The notes below the pieces were generated by a model. It saw only the letters and a program-made list of their open reading frames with translations, was not told the origin of the DNA and did no database searches. A stretch of DNA of 64,000 nt from assembly GCF_025772985.1 (NCBI RefSeq), contig NZ_JAKMTB010000004.1, positions 62,001 to 126,000 of the forward strand, written 5' to 3'. The position numbers and the translations under genes were made by a program. Positions 34,185-43,625 of this stretch are shown one piece after another. The stretch comes from Campylobacter sp. CNRCH_2014_0184h (lineage in GTDB: Bacteria > Campylobacterota > Campylobacteria > Campylobacterales > Campylobacteraceae). Position 1 is the stretch's first letter. Each line of letters starts with the position of its first letter.

Positions 34185-34216
34185 TCATATCGTAGACAAG
34201 TAAAAAGGAAAAATGA

Positions 34217-34753
34217 ATGTCTCGTATAGGTAAACAACCAGTTGCTATTCCAAGTGGAGTAGAAGTAAAATTAGAAGGTAACTTGCTAAAATTCAAAAAA
34301 GGAAATTTAGCAAAAGAGCTTGATACAAAAGCAAATGTTAATGTTGAGATTAAAGAAGGACAAATTCTTTTCTCTCCTAAAGGTGAAGATAGACAAAGTA
34401 GAGCTTATTGGGGAACTTATAGAGCTTTAGCTCAAAACATCATCATCGGCTTAACTGATGGTTTTAGCAAAACTTTAGAAATCAACGGTGTTGGTTATAA
34501 AGCTGCGTTAAAAGGTAAAGTTCTTGAACTTGCTTTAGGTTTTTCTCATCCTATCAACTATGCTATTCCAGAAGGCATAGAAATTACTGTTGATAAAAAC
34601 AATGTTATTATCAAAGGTAGTGATAAACAAGTGGTAGGTCAAGTTGCTGCTCAAATTCGTGAATTTAGACCACCTGAGCCTTACAAAGGAAAAGGTGTTA
34701 AATATTCAGATGAGCGTATTATCCGCAAAGCTGGTAAGACATCTAAGAAGTAA
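34217..34753 (+). CDS. rplF: 50S ribosomal protein L6
   Basis: L6 of 178 residues with the two-domain fold and the C-terminal signature [13 protein letters not shown] near residue 155. It lies near the sarcin-ricin loop. AAAAAGGAAAAATGA precedes the ATG. Confidence 0.98.
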   Translation: MSRIGKQPVAIPSGVEVKLEGNLLKFKKGNLAKELDTKANVNVEIKEGQILFSPKGEDRQSRAYWGTYRALAQNIIIGLTDGFSKTLEINGVGYKAALKGKVLELALGFSHPINYAIPEGIEITVDKNNVIIKGSDKQVVGQVAAQIREFRPPEPYKGKGVKYSDERIIRKAGKTSKK

Positions 34754-34762
34754 GGATAGAAT

Positions 34763-35119
34763 ATGAGAGCAAATGTATTAAAAAGAAAAATATCTTTAAG
34801 AATTAAAAGAAAAAAAAGAATTAGAGCAAAAATTTCAGGAACACAAGCTCTTCCAAGAGTTTCTGTTTTCAAATCAAACAGAACTTTATATATCCAAGCT
34901 ATCGATGATGTTAAAGCAGTAACTTTAGCAGCAGTAGATGGAAGAAAAATTGGTGTTAAAGCAAATAAAGAAGGCGCTAAAAAAATAGCAGCTGAATTTG
35001 CAAAAGTTTTAAAAGCTAAAAACATAGAAGAAGCAGTGTTTGATAGAAATGGTTATTTATACCATGGTGTGATTGCAGCTTTAGCTGAAGCACTAAGAGA
35101 AAACGGAATCAAACTATAA
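34763..35119 (+). CDS. rplR: 50S ribosomal protein L18
   Basis: L18 of 118 residues, a 5S rRNA-binding protein. It starts with a basic [17 protein letters not shown] tail and ends with [20 protein letters not shown], the conserved C-terminus. Nine bases after rplF. Confidence 0.97.
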   Translation: MRANVLKRKISLRIKRKKRIRAKISGTQALPRVSVFKSNRTLYIQAIDDVKAVTLAAVDGRKIGVKANKEGAKKIAAEFAKVLKAKNIEEAVFDRNGYLYHGVIAALAEALRENGIKL

Positions 35120-35135
35120 CCCAAAAGGAAGATCG

Positions 35136-35579
35136 ATGGAAAAATATAATAGAGAAGAATTTGAAGAAGTAATCGTCGATATCGGCAGGGTTACTAAGGT
35201 TGTTAAAGGTGGTAGAAGATTTAGATTTACTGCTTTAGTTATCGTTGGAAATAGAAAAGGTTTAGTTGGTGTGGGCTATGGAAAAGCTAAAGAAGTTCCA
35301 GATGCTATAAGAAAAGCAGTTGATGATGCTTTTAAAAACATTGTTGAAGTTAAAACAAAAGGTTCAACTATCCCTCATGATGTAGAAGTAAAATACAACG
35401 CAAGTAGAATTTTACTTAAGCCAGCAAGCGAAGGTACAGGGGTTATTGCAGGTGGTTCAACGCGTCCTATCGTGGAACTTGCAGGTATTAAAGACATTTT
35501 AACTAAGTCTTTAGGTTCAAATAATTCAGCAAATGTTGTGCGTGCTACTATCAAAGCACTTACAATGCTTAAAGGATAA
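35136..35579 (+). CDS. rpsE: 30S ribosomal protein S5
   Basis: S5 of 147 residues. [14 protein letters not shown] near residue 18 is the N-terminal double-stranded RNA-binding motif, and [16 protein letters not shown] follows. It takes part in decoding accuracy. It is followed directly by rplO: there is no rpmD (L30) between them. Confidence 0.98.
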   Translation: MEKYNREEFEEVIVDIGRVTKVVKGGRRFRFTALVIVGNRKGLVGVGYGKAKEVPDAIRKAVDDAFKNIVEVKTKGSTIPHDVEVKYNASRILLKPASEGTGVIAGGSTRPIVELAGIKDILTKSLGSNNSANVVRATIKALTMLKG

Positions 35580-35582
35580 TCG

Positions 35583-35975
35583 ATGAATTTAACAAAAGCA
35601 CCAGGTTCAACACATAAAACCAAAAGAATAGGCCGTGGTCAAGGTAGTGGTATGGGTAAAACTTCTACTAAAGGTGGAAAAGGCCAAACTGCTAGAAAAG
35701 GTTATAATGAAAAAAGAGGTTTTGAAGGGGGTCAACAACCACTTCAAAGACGTTTACCAAAGGTAGGCTTTACTTCTAAATTTGAAAAACCTTATGTGAT
35801 TAATGTTGAAAAAATCACAGCAATCAAAGAGCTTAGCGAAATTACATTTGAAACAATCAATAGCATTCATAAGCTTTCAAAAAATGTAAATAAAGTTAAG
35901 CTTATTGGAGCAAGCGCTAAAGATCTTGCTAGTAAAATTAAAGACGAGAAGATTACTTTTAGCGGACAAAAATAA
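35583..35975 (+). CDS. rplO: 50S ribosomal protein L15
   Basis: L15 of 130 residues with the long basic, Gly-rich N-terminal tail ([18 protein letters not shown]) and the family [15 protein letters not shown] segment. The usual neighbour rpmD is missing, in line with other epsilonproteobacteria as I know them. The last base of its stop overlaps the secY start. Confidence 0.96.
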   Translation: MNLTKAPGSTHKTKRIGRGQGSGMGKTSTKGGKGQTARKGYNEKRGFEGGQQPLQRRLPKVGFTSKFEKPYVINVEKITAIKELSEITFETINSIHKLSKNVNKVKLIGASAKDLASKIKDEKITFSGQK

Positions 35976-37237
35976 TGAATAAAACATTGACAAATAAAAT
36001 TCTCATAACATTAGCTTTTTTATTCGCTTATAGAATATTAGCTTATGTTCCAGTTCCGGGGGTTAATGTCAGTGTTATCAAGGAATTTTTTGATTCTAAT
36101 GCATCTAATGCATTAGGCTTGTTTAATATGTTTAGTGGAGGTGCTGCTGAAAGACTTAGCATCATCTCTCTAGGCATTATGCCTTATATTACTGCTTCGA
36201 TTATTATGGAGCTTTTAGCGGCAACTTTTCCTAATATAGGAAAAATGAAAAAAGAACGCGATGGTATGCAAAAATATATGCAAATTATCCGTTATGCTAC
36301 TATAGCTATCACTTTGATACAAAGTATAGGCGTTTCTATAGGCTTACAAAGTCTTCATGGAAAAGCAGGTCAATCAGCCATTATGATTGATATGAATACT
36401 TTTATCGCACTTTCTGCTGTTTCTATGCTTGCAGGTACCATGCTTTTGATGTGGATAGGTGAGCAAATCACTCAACGCGGTATAGGAAATGGTATTTCTT
36501 TAATTATCTTTGGTGGTATTGTTTCTACAATTCCAGGTGCAATTAGTGGAACAGTAAATTTGGTAAATACAGGTGAGATGAATTTCTTGACTATCATTGC
36601 CATTTTAGTTGTAATTTTACTTACTATTTGGGCTATTATAGTAGTAGAACTTGGAGAAAGAAGAATTCCTATTTCTTACTCAAGAAAAGTAATCATGCAA
36701 AATCAAAACAAACGTATTATGAACTATATACCTATTAAGATCAACTTAAGTGGTGTTATTCCTCCTATTTTTGCAAGTGCGATTTTGATGTTTCCAAGTA
36801 CTATTTTACAAACAAGTACAAATGAATATGTGTTAAAAATTTATGACTTTTTAAATCCAAATGGATTTTTCTTTCATATTTTAACATTCTTACTTGTTAT
36901 TTTCTTTGCGTATTTTTATGCATCAATTGTATTTAATGCAAAAGATATAGCTGAAAATCTTAAAAGACAAGGTGGTTTCATACCAGGTATTAGACCAGGT
37001 GAAGGAACTGCAAATTATCTTAATGAAGTAGCGTCAAGACTTACCTTGTCAGGTTCTATTTATTTAGGGCTTGTAGCTACATTACCATGGCTTATTGTGA
37101 AGTTGTTTGGTGTGCCTTTTTATTTTGGTGGAACTTCTGTTTTGATTGTAGTTCAAGTAGCACTTGATACAATGAGAAAAATCGAAGCTCAAATTTATAT
37201 GAATAAATACCAAACTTTAAGTGCAGTAGGCTTATAA
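35975..37237 (+). CDS. secY: preprotein translocase channel SecY
   Basis: Membrane channel of 420 residues with ten predicted helices. The plug region after helix 1, LGIMPYITASIIMEL, and the cytoplasmic loops with GERRIPISYSRKV and FIPGIRPGEGTANYL are standard. It forms SecYEG with proteins encoded elsewhere. It is the last gene of the spc cluster; adk is absent, and map and infA are found 13-18 kb away. Confidence 0.97.
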   Translation: MNKTLTNKILITLAFLFAYRILAYVPVPGVNVSVIKEFFDSNASNALGLFNMFSGGAAERLSIISLGIMPYITASIIMELLAATFPNIGKMKKERDGMQKYMQIIRYATIAITLIQSIGVSIGLQSLHGKAGQSAIMIDMNTFIALSAVSMLAGTMLLMWIGEQITQRGIGNGISLIIFGGIVSTIPGAISGTVNLVNTGEMNFLTIIAILVVILLTIWAIIVVELGERRIPISYSRKVIMQNQNKRIMNYIPIKINLSGVIPPIFASAILMFPSTILQTSTNEYVLKIYDFLNPNGFFFHILTFLLVIFFAYFYASIVFNAKDIAENLKRQGGFIPGIRPGEGTANYLNEVASRLTLSGSIYLGLVATLPWLIVKLFGVPFYFGGTSVLIVVQVALDTMRKIEAQIYMNKYQTLSAVGL

Positions 37238-37260
37238 GAAAGTAGATTTTCTACTTTCTT
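37236..37260 (+). terminator. terminator after secY
   Basis: An 11-bp perfect stem (37236-37246 with 37250-37260) has a three-T loop and is followed by CCTTTTT. The T run is short, so termination may be partial. Confidence 0.65.
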
Positions 37261-37278
37261 CCTTTTTAAAGGATTTTG

Positions 37279-38019
37279 ATGAGACTAGGCGTTTTTGATA
37301 GCGGTGTAGGTGGGCTTAGTGTTTTAAAATCTTTACTTCAAGCAAAACTTTTTAAAGAATATATTTACTATGGGGATACTGCAAGAGTGCCTTATGGGGT
37401 TAAAGATAAAGAAACTATCATTAAATTTTCCCTAGAAGCTTTAGAATTTTTCAAAGAAAAAAAAGTCGATATGCTTATTATTGCGTGTAATACAGTTAGC
37501 GCACATGCTTTAGAAATTCTAAAAGCAAATGCACCATTTCCGGTTCTTGGAGTTATAGAAGCAGGAGTTTTAGCAGTTAAAAACTCTTTAGAAGATAAAG
37601 ACTCTAATATATTAGTCATTGCAACACAAGCTACCGTGGATTCTCACGCTTATAAACAAGCTTTAATTAAAGAAGGTTTTTTAAAAGTGGAAGAAAAAGC
37701 AACTGGGCTTTTTGTACCTATGGTTGAAGAAGGGATTTTTCAAGGAGATTTTTTAAAAGCTGCTTTTGAGTATTATTTTAATAAGCTCAAATTTCATCCT
37801 AATGCTTTAATCTTAGCATGCACACATTTTCCCTTAATCGCTCATTCTTTGGAAGAGTATTTTGGTAAAAACACAAAACTTATTCATTCGGGTGAGGCTA
37901 TAGCTTTGCAATTACAGCAAGAATTTAACTTAGCATCAATCCAAGAAGAAGCTAATATCAAATTTTATGCTTCAAGTGATGTAGAAAAACTAAAAAAAAT
38001 TGCAAATTTATGGCTTTAA
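37279..38019 (+). CDS. murI: glutamate racemase
   Basis: The enzyme of 246 residues supplies D-glutamate for peptidoglycan. It has FDSGVGGLSV near the N-terminus and the catalytic cysteines in IIACNTVSA and LACTHFPL. The ATG at 37279 follows AAAGGA by five bases; a TTG directly before it is in frame but not needed. It is alone between secY and ansA. Confidence 0.95.
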   Translation: MRLGVFDSGVGGLSVLKSLLQAKLFKEYIYYGDTARVPYGVKDKETIIKFSLEALEFFKEKKVDMLIIACNTVSAHALEILKANAPFPVLGVIEAGVLAVKNSLEDKDSNILVIATQATVDSHAYKQALIKEGFLKVEEKATGLFVPMVEEGIFQGDFLKAAFEYYFNKLKFHPNALILACTHFPLIAHSLEEYFGKNTKLIHSGEAIALQLQQEFNLASIQEEANIKFYASSDVEKLKKIANLWL

Positions 38020-38119
38020 ATTAATGGTTATTTACTAAAGTATTTTTTATATTTATAATTTATTTTTATTTAAACATAGTTGCATTATAATCTTTATCAT
38101 TTCTAATGAAAGGACTAAC

Positions 38120-39166
38120 ATGAAAAAAATGTTAATGTGTGCAGCTATGGCACTAAGTTTAGGAGCAGGAATTTTGGAAGCAAAACCAAAAGTTGCAATT
38201 TTAGCTACAGGTGGAACTATCGCTGGTTCGATTGATAGTTCAGTAGCTACTACAGGTTATACAGCTGGAGTTTTGGGGGTTGATGCTTTGATTAAGGCAG
38301 TACCTCAAATTCAAGATTTGGCAGTAATTAGCGGAGATCAAATTGCTAATATTGATAGCAAAGATATGACAAATGAAATTTGGCTAAAACTTGCTAAAGA
38401 AGTTAATAGACTTTTAAAATCTGATGTAGATGGAGTTGTAATTACTCATGGTACTGATACTATGGAAGAAACTGCATATTTCCTAAATTTAACCGTAAAA
38501 AGCGATAAGCCTGTTGTTTTGGTTGGTGCAATGCGCCCATCAACTGCAATTAGTGCAGATGGTCCTAAAAATCTTTACAACGCTGTGGCATTAGCAGCAA
38601 ATCCTCAAGCAAAAAATAAAGGCGTAATGGTGGCTATGAATGATAGAATTCAAAGTGCTAGAGGCGTTATGAAAACTCATAGTTTAAATGTAAATGCATT
38701 TAGTTCACCAGATATGGGTGATATGGGTTATATAGTAGATGGAAAAGCATTTTTCTATAATACTAATACAAAATTACACACCAAAAAATCTCCATTTGAT
38801 GTTAGCAAACTAAAAGAATTACCAAAAGTAGATATTCTTTATAGTTATGCAAATGATGGTAGCGGTGTTGCAGCAAAAGCTTTGTTTGAAAATGGAACCA
38901 AAGGTATAGTTGTAGCTGGAACAGGTGCTGGTAGTATTCATGATTATCAAAAAGATGTTTTAAAAGAATTGCTTAAAAAAGGTCTTAATGTAGCAGTAAG
39001 CTCACGCGTAGTAGCTGGTAGAGTTGCAGTAAGTGATGCTGATGCAAAACTTGGTTTCATTGATACAGGTGATATGAGTCCTCAAAAAGCTAGAGTGTTA
39101 TTAATGCTTGCCCTAACTAAAACAAGTGATCCTAAGAAAATCCAAGAATATTTCTTAAAATACTAA
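38120..39166 (+). CDS. ansA: L-asparaginase, exported
   Basis: Asparaginase of 348 residues, which splits asparagine to aspartate and ammonia. Active-site threonines lie in ATGGTIAG (Thr33) and THGTDTMEE, and the Lys/Asp pair follows. The N-terminal 21 residues (MCAAMALSLGAGILEA core) form a signal peptide, so the enzyme is likely periplasmic, the type II form. In C. jejuni such an enzyme broadens amino acid use. A terminator follows. The symbol follows C. jejuni usage and is less certain than the function. Confidence 0.92.
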   Translation: MKKMLMCAAMALSLGAGILEAKPKVAILATGGTIAGSIDSSVATTGYTAGVLGVDALIKAVPQIQDLAVISGDQIANIDSKDMTNEIWLKLAKEVNRLLKSDVDGVVITHGTDTMEETAYFLNLTVKSDKPVVLVGAMRPSTAISADGPKNLYNAVALAANPQAKNKGVMVAMNDRIQSARGVMKTHSLNVNAFSSPDMGDMGYIVDGKAFFYNTNTKLHTKKSPFDVSKLKELPKVDILYSYANDGSGVAAKALFENGTKGIVVAGTGAGSIHDYQKDVLKELLKKGLNVAVSSRVVAGRVAVSDADAKLGFIDTGDMSPQKARVLLMLALTKTSDPKKIQEYFLKY

Positions 39167-39175
39167 AACCTTTAA

Positions 39176-39213
39176 CACCCAAATGCTAAAATAACATTTG
39201 GGTGGATTTTTCA
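39176..39213 (+). terminator. terminator after ansA
   Basis: CACCCAAATG at 39176-39185 pairs with 39195-39204 around a 9-base loop and is followed by GATTTTTC. Confidence 0.8.
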
Positions 39214-39249
39214 ATAAAAATCTTACTTAATTAATCACAAGGATATTAA

Positions 39250-39897
39250 ATGAAACAATATGAAAGTTATAAATGCCAAAAATGTGGCAATGAAGTAGAA
39301 GTACAAAATGTAGGTGGTGGAAAGCTTAGTTGCTGTGGTCAAGAAATGGAGTGTATTACTAAAGATTTAACAGCTGTAAATTTAATGAAAGCTTTTGCTG
39401 GAGAATCTATGGCAAGAAATAAATATGATTTATTTGCAGATATTGCTCAAGAAGAAGGTTGGCATGCTATTGCAAAACATTTTAGAGAAGCTGCAGAAAA
39501 TGAAAAATGGCACGCAAGAGCTGAATTTAAAGCTTATCATGAATTAGTAGATGGTAAAGCTTTAGAAGAAACTGCTAAAAATTTAATCTGCGCAGCAGAG
39601 GGCGAAAACTATGAGCATACTACTATGTATCCAAATTTTGCAAAAATCGCAGAAGATGAGGGCAAAAGAAATATAGCAAGATTATTTACAGCTATAGGTA
39701 AAGTAGAAATTGAACATGAAAGAGAATATCTAGCGCTTAAAAAAATGCTTGAAGAAGAAGATTTCTTTAACTCAGAAGTAGAAGAATTATGGGTTTGTGA
39801 AGTTTGTGGGCATATACACCGTGGTAAAAAAGCACCAAATGCCTGTCCTTTGTGTAAAGCTCCAAAAGAATACTTCAAACGCGAATTTTTAGGATAA
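39250..39897 (+). CDS. rrc: desulforubrerythrin
   Basis: Three-domain peroxide-scavenging protein of 215 residues. Residues 1-37 form a desulforedoxin domain with Cys9, Cys12 and the adjacent pair Cys28-Cys29. Residues 45-170 are a four-helix di-iron domain with repeated E-xx-H motifs (NEKWH, EIEHE). Residues 180-215 form a rubredoxin domain with CEVCGH and CPLC. This architecture is the one described for C. jejuni Rrc. It reduces hydrogen peroxide and protects against oxygen. A TATTAA-like region and AAGGAT lie upstream. Confidence 0.93.
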   Translation: MKQYESYKCQKCGNEVEVQNVGGGKLSCCGQEMECITKDLTAVNLMKAFAGESMARNKYDLFADIAQEEGWHAIAKHFREAAENEKWHARAEFKAYHELVDGKALEETAKNLICAAEGENYEHTTMYPNFAKIAEDEGKRNIARLFTAIGKVEIEHEREYLALKKMLEEEDFFNSEVEELWVCEVCGHIHRGKKAPNACPLCKAPKEYFKREFLG

Positions 39898-39905
39898 TTT
39901 TAAAA

Positions 39906-39946
39906 ACCTTGATAAAAATGATAAAATATTTTATTTTTATCAAGGT
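39906..39946. terminator. 13-bp hairpin after rrc, abutting the next start
   Basis: Arms 39906-39918 and 39934-39946 pair perfectly, with an AT-rich loop that is itself nearly palindromic. The right arm contains the AAGG that would serve as ribosome binding site of the gene starting at 39952. It may both end rrc transcription and mask that site. Confidence 0.6.
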
Positions 39947-39951
39947 CTAAT

Positions 39952-40425
39952 ATGCAAATTCTAACTCATCCTTTCAAACCTTTTTTTGATGAAAACTCAA
40001 AAGTTTTAATACTAGGTTCTTTTCCATCTATTAAATCAAGAGAAGAAAATTTTTATTATCAACATAGCAAAAATCGTTTTTGGCGTATTTTTGAAATATT
40101 ATTTGAGTGTGAGTTAAAAACAGTACAAGTTCAAAAAGCTTTTTTAAAAGCAAATCATATAGCACTTTGGGATGTTATAGCAAGTTGTAAGATAAAAAAT
40201 TCAGATGATAAAACTATTTCTTATGCTAAAGCAAATGATATAAATATGATTTTAGATAAGGCAAATATAGAAAAAATTTGTGTATTAGGTAAAGTTGCAA
40301 GTAAATATTTTGCTAAATTTTATCCTGAGCAAGAATTTTTTGAACTCCCTTCAAGCTCTCCTGCTAATATGAATTATTCTTTAGAAAATTTAGTAGAAAA
40401 ATATAGCATTATAAAGGAAAGATAA
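39952..40425 (+). CDS. DNA-deoxyinosine glycosylase (UDG family 6)
   Basis: Protein of 157 residues in the uracil-DNA glycosylase superfamily. VLILGSFPSIKS near residue 17 and FYYQHSKNRFWRI near residue 33 are typical of the hypoxanthine-DNA glycosylase family, and LWDVIASC near residue 62 is the second conserved block. The C-terminal LPSSSPAN is the substrate-contacting motif. It would remove deaminated adenine from DNA. The stop overlaps the rnhB start by one base. Confidence 0.85.
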   Translation: MQILTHPFKPFFDENSKVLILGSFPSIKSREENFYYQHSKNRFWRIFEILFECELKTVQVQKAFLKANHIALWDVIASCKIKNSDDKTISYAKANDINMILDKANIEKICVLGKVASKYFAKFYPEQEFFELPSSSPANMNYSLENLVEKYSIIKER

Positions 40426-40976
40426 TGGCTTTAGTTGGAGTAGATGAGGCTGGACGCGGGGCTTTGGCTGGAGATATGCACATAGGAGCTTGCAAGCTTT
40501 TAAAAAATATTGATGGTTTGGCTGATTCTAAAAAATTAAGCGCAAAAAAAAGAGAAGAATTATATGGGCAAATTCTTTCTAGCTCAAATTTTTTAATCCT
40601 TGCTTTTTCGCCTTTGCAGATTGATACTTTAGGGCTTAGTCAGTGTTTACAGCTGGCTTTAAAAATCATCAAAAAACATTTTAACCAAGATGAGATTTTA
40701 TATGATGGAAATTTAAATTATGGAGTTTTAGGTATAAAAACCATGATTAAAGCTGATATGAAAGTACAAGAAGTTTCGGCAGCTAGTATATTAGCCAAGG
40801 TAAGTCGTGATCAAAAAATGTGTTATTTTTCTAAATTATATAATCATTATGATTTTGATAAACACAAAGGTTATGGCACAAAAGCTCATATAGAAAAGAT
40901 TAAAGCATTTGGTTATTCTCCCTTGCACCGCAAAAGCTTTATGCTAAAGTGTTTTGAGAAAAGCTTATTTGATTAA
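40425..40976 (+). CDS. rnhB: ribonuclease HII
   Basis: The enzyme of 183 residues removes RNA from RNA-DNA hybrids. The catalytic acidic residues are Asp7 and Glu8 in GVDEAGRGALAGD, Asp in KADMKV, and the GYGTKAH motif follows. Translationally coupled to the glycosylase gene. A short GTGT/ACAC hairpin with a T tract follows. The 226 bases after the gene are very AT-rich with no other feature I can support. Confidence 0.94.
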   Translation: MALVGVDEAGRGALAGDMHIGACKLLKNIDGLADSKKLSAKKREELYGQILSSSNFLILAFSPLQIDTLGLSQCLQLALKIIKKHFNQDEILYDGNLNYGVLGIKTMIKADMKVQEVSAASILAKVSRDQKMCYFSKLYNHYDFDKHKGYGTKAHIEKIKAFGYSPLHRKSFMLKCFEKSLFD

Positions 40977-41202
40977 AATGTGTGGTTTTTACACTTTTTT
41001 ATTTTAAATTTTCATTTTCTTTGACAAAAAATAGAAAAATTAACATTTGAAATATTATTATTAAGATAAAAAAATATATTCAAAAAATATTTTTTTGATA
41101 ATTAATTATTAAATTTTACAATATCAATTAAAAATACAATGTATTTTAAGAAAAATTAATTTTTTTCTATTATAGTAATATAAAAATATTTCAAGGGGTA
41201 TT

Positions 41203-42231
41203 ATGTCTTTACTTTTAAGTGAGCTAAAGATTGGAAATTTTTATGTAAAAAATCGCATTGTAATGCCCCCTATGGATATGTATGAAACACAAGTTTTAGA
41301 TGGTAAGATTAATCAATTTCACCTGATACATTATGGAGCCAGAGCTTTGGGTGGTGTTGGGCTTATCATAGTTCAAGCTTGTGCGATTAATGAAAATGCA
41401 AAAATAGCTGATAATGATATTGGTCTTTGGGGAGATTTTCAAATTCAAGGACATAAAGAGCTTGTTGAGCTTTGTCATCATTTTGGTGCTAAAATTGCCA
41501 TTCAGCTAAATCACAGTGGCCGTAAAAATTCGTGTAAAGAAGCCATATCAAAAGCCCCAAGCAATATAGCTTTTAGTGAAAAATTTTCCAAACTTCATGT
41601 TTTAAGCAAAGATGAAATTTTACAAATTGAGCAAGAATTTATTCAAAGTGCTAAAAGAGCTAAAGAAGCAGGTTATGATGCAGTAGAGCTTCATAGTGCT
41701 CATGGATATTTGCTTAGCTCGTTTTTATCGCCTTTATCAAATCAAAGAGGTGATGAATATGGGGGTAGTTTTGAAAATAGAATACGTCTTTTGTGTGATA
41801 TCATTAAGCGCATAAAAAAAGAAGTTGATGTTGCTTTATTTGTAAGAATTTCAGCCACGGAATGGCAAGAAGGTGGTTGGAATTTAGAAGATAGTAAAAA
41901 ACTTGCCTTGATTTTAGAAAAATTAGGTATTGATATGTTAGATGTTTCAGCAGGAGGAAATATCAATAAACCTTCTTTAGTGCCAAACATAGCACCACTT
42001 TATCAAGCTCCTTATGCTAAGGCCTTAAAAGAAGTTGTTAAAATTCCTATATCTTGTGTAGGTCTTATAAATAGTGCTAGCGAAGGCGAGGCTTTGCTTT
42101 TGGGTGGGGTGTGTGATTTGGTTTGTTATGGTAGAAAATTACTAAGAAATCCAAATTTTGCAAATGAAGCCGCAGTTGCTTTAAATGAAAGAAAAAAAAT
42201 TATGCCAAATTACTCCAGAGCGTATTTGTAA
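41203..42231 (+). CDS. NADH:flavin oxidoreductase (old yellow enzyme family)
   Basis: FMN-dependent TIM-barrel protein of 342 residues. Family blocks include KNRIVMPPM near residue 17, IQLNHSGRK near residue 99 with the His/Asn pair, AGYDAVELHSAHGYL, SLSPLSNQRGDEYGG-like FLSPLSNQR, and CYGRKLLRNP at the C-terminus. It most resembles the short YqjM/NamA subgroup that reduces activated alkenes. The physiological substrate is unknown. GGGGTATT lies before the ATG. Confidence 0.88.
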   Translation: MSLLLSELKIGNFYVKNRIVMPPMDMYETQVLDGKINQFHLIHYGARALGGVGLIIVQACAINENAKIADNDIGLWGDFQIQGHKELVELCHHFGAKIAIQLNHSGRKNSCKEAISKAPSNIAFSEKFSKLHVLSKDEILQIEQEFIQSAKRAKEAGYDAVELHSAHGYLLSSFLSPLSNQRGDEYGGSFENRIRLLCDIIKRIKKEVDVALFVRISATEWQEGGWNLEDSKKLALILEKLGIDMLDVSAGGNINKPSLVPNIAPLYQAPYAKALKEVVKIPISCVGLINSASEGEALLLGGVCDLVCYGRKLLRNPNFANEAAVALNERKKIMPNYSRAYL

Positions 42232-42291
42232 AATAATACAAAAAGTTTTTTAGGTAAAAGCTTTTTTTATTATTTTTTACAAGGAGAAAAT

Positions 42292-43614
42292 GTGGATAAT
42301 CTTAAGTGGAATTCTTTTGATACGCGTTGGATGCTTTCTCTTTTTGGGACTGCAGTTGGTGCGGGGATTTTATTTTTACCTATTAAGGCGGGTGTTGGTG
42401 GTTTTTGGCCAGTTGTTGTGATGGCTTTGATTATTTTTCCAATGGTGTATTTAAGCCATAGGGCTTTAAGTCGTTTTGTATGCCAAGCAAATGGTAATGA
42501 TAAAGACATTACTCATGCGGCTGAAGAGTATTTTGGTAGAAAAGTAAGTATTTTTATTTCTGTGCTTTATTTCTTTGCAATTTTCCCAATTTGTTTAGCA
42601 TATTGTGTAGGTATAACTAATACTTTTGAGAGTTTTATTTATAATCAATTCTTACCGCTTTTAGATCCAAATGGTTCTTTTGCAAGTGCAATTAGTGCTA
42701 TGTATCAAACAAGTGTTAATGAACAAGGAAAAACTATAGCTAATTTACTTCCTTTTTATAGAGCGCTTTTTGCTTTTGTTTTGGTAAGTATTTTTATGCT
42801 TATTATGCTTTTTAGTGAAGAATTAATCACTAAAGTATGCGAATGGCTTGTGTATCCTTTATGTGCTATTTTATTTTTATTTTCTTTATATCTTATTCCA
42901 CAATGGTCATTTGAAAGTTTTAGTGCTATTCCTGGTACGAAAGAATTTATCACTATAGTGTGGCTAACTTTACCAGTTTTAGTGTTTTCGTTTAATCACT
43001 CACCGGCTATTTCTACTTTTTCTCTAAGTGTAAAAAGAGAATATCCTGAAAATTCAGTACAAAAAGCAAATCAAATTTTACTTAGAACTTCTGTAATGTT
43101 ACTTGCTTTTGTTATGTTTTTTGTGGTATCTTGTGTGCTTTCTTTAACTCCAGCTGAACTTGCTGAAGCAAGAGCGCAAAACATACCTGTGCTTTCTTAT
43201 TTTGCTAATAAGCTTGATAATCCATTTATTTCTTATGGTGGTCCATTAATCGCATTTTTAGCAATTTCTAGTTCATTCTTTGGTCATTATTTTGGTGCTA
43301 GAGAAGGTGCTTATGGTATAGTTAGAAAATGCTGCAAATTAGCAGGCAATGAAAATCCTGATTTGAAAAAAATCGCAGTTTATTCTACTTTAGTAATGTA
43401 TATTGTTATGTTAATTACTGCTTATGTAAATCCAAGCATTTTAGGTTTTATTGAAAGCTTAGGTGGTCCAATTATTGCTGCAATCTTATTCTTAATGCCT
43501 ATGATTGCAATTTACACTGTTTCTAAAATGAAAAAATTCCAAAATAAAGCTTTAGATGCATTTGTATTTATCACAGGTATTTTGACAATTATCACTGTAA
43601 TTTATACTTTTTAA
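42292..43614 (+). CDS. sdaC: serine transporter
   Basis: Membrane protein of 440 residues in the HAAAP family with eleven helices, beginning with the family-typical WMLSLFGTAVGAGILFLP near residue 13. It imports serine with protons. The start is GTG at 42292 after AAGGAG; the overlapping ATG at 42290 is in another frame. The adjacent serine dehydratase uses the imported serine, and serine is a preferred carbon source of Campylobacter. Confidence 0.93.
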   Translation: MDNLKWNSFDTRWMLSLFGTAVGAGILFLPIKAGVGGFWPVVVMALIIFPMVYLSHRALSRFVCQANGNDKDITHAAEEYFGRKVSIFISVLYFFAIFPICLAYCVGITNTFESFIYNQFLPLLDPNGSFASAISAMYQTSVNEQGKTIANLLPFYRALFAFVLVSIFMLIMLFSEELITKVCEWLVYPLCAILFLFSLYLIPQWSFESFSAIPGTKEFITIVWLTLPVLVFSFNHSPAISTFSLSVKREYPENSVQKANQILLRTSVMLLAFVMFFVVSCVLSLTPAELAEARAQNIPVLSYFANKLDNPFISYGGPLIAFLAISSSFFGHYFGAREGAYGIVRKCCKLAGNENPDLKKIAVYSTLVMYIVMLITAYVNPSILGFIESLGGPIIAAILFLMPMIAIYTVSKMKKFQNKALDAFVFITGILTIITVIYTF

Positions 43615-43625
43615 GGTGTTAGTGA

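Noticed and set aside
40977-41202. Possible small gene or RNA in the AT-rich gap after rnhB
   Set aside because: No open frame with a binding site and no stable fold beyond a weak terminator-like hairpin.
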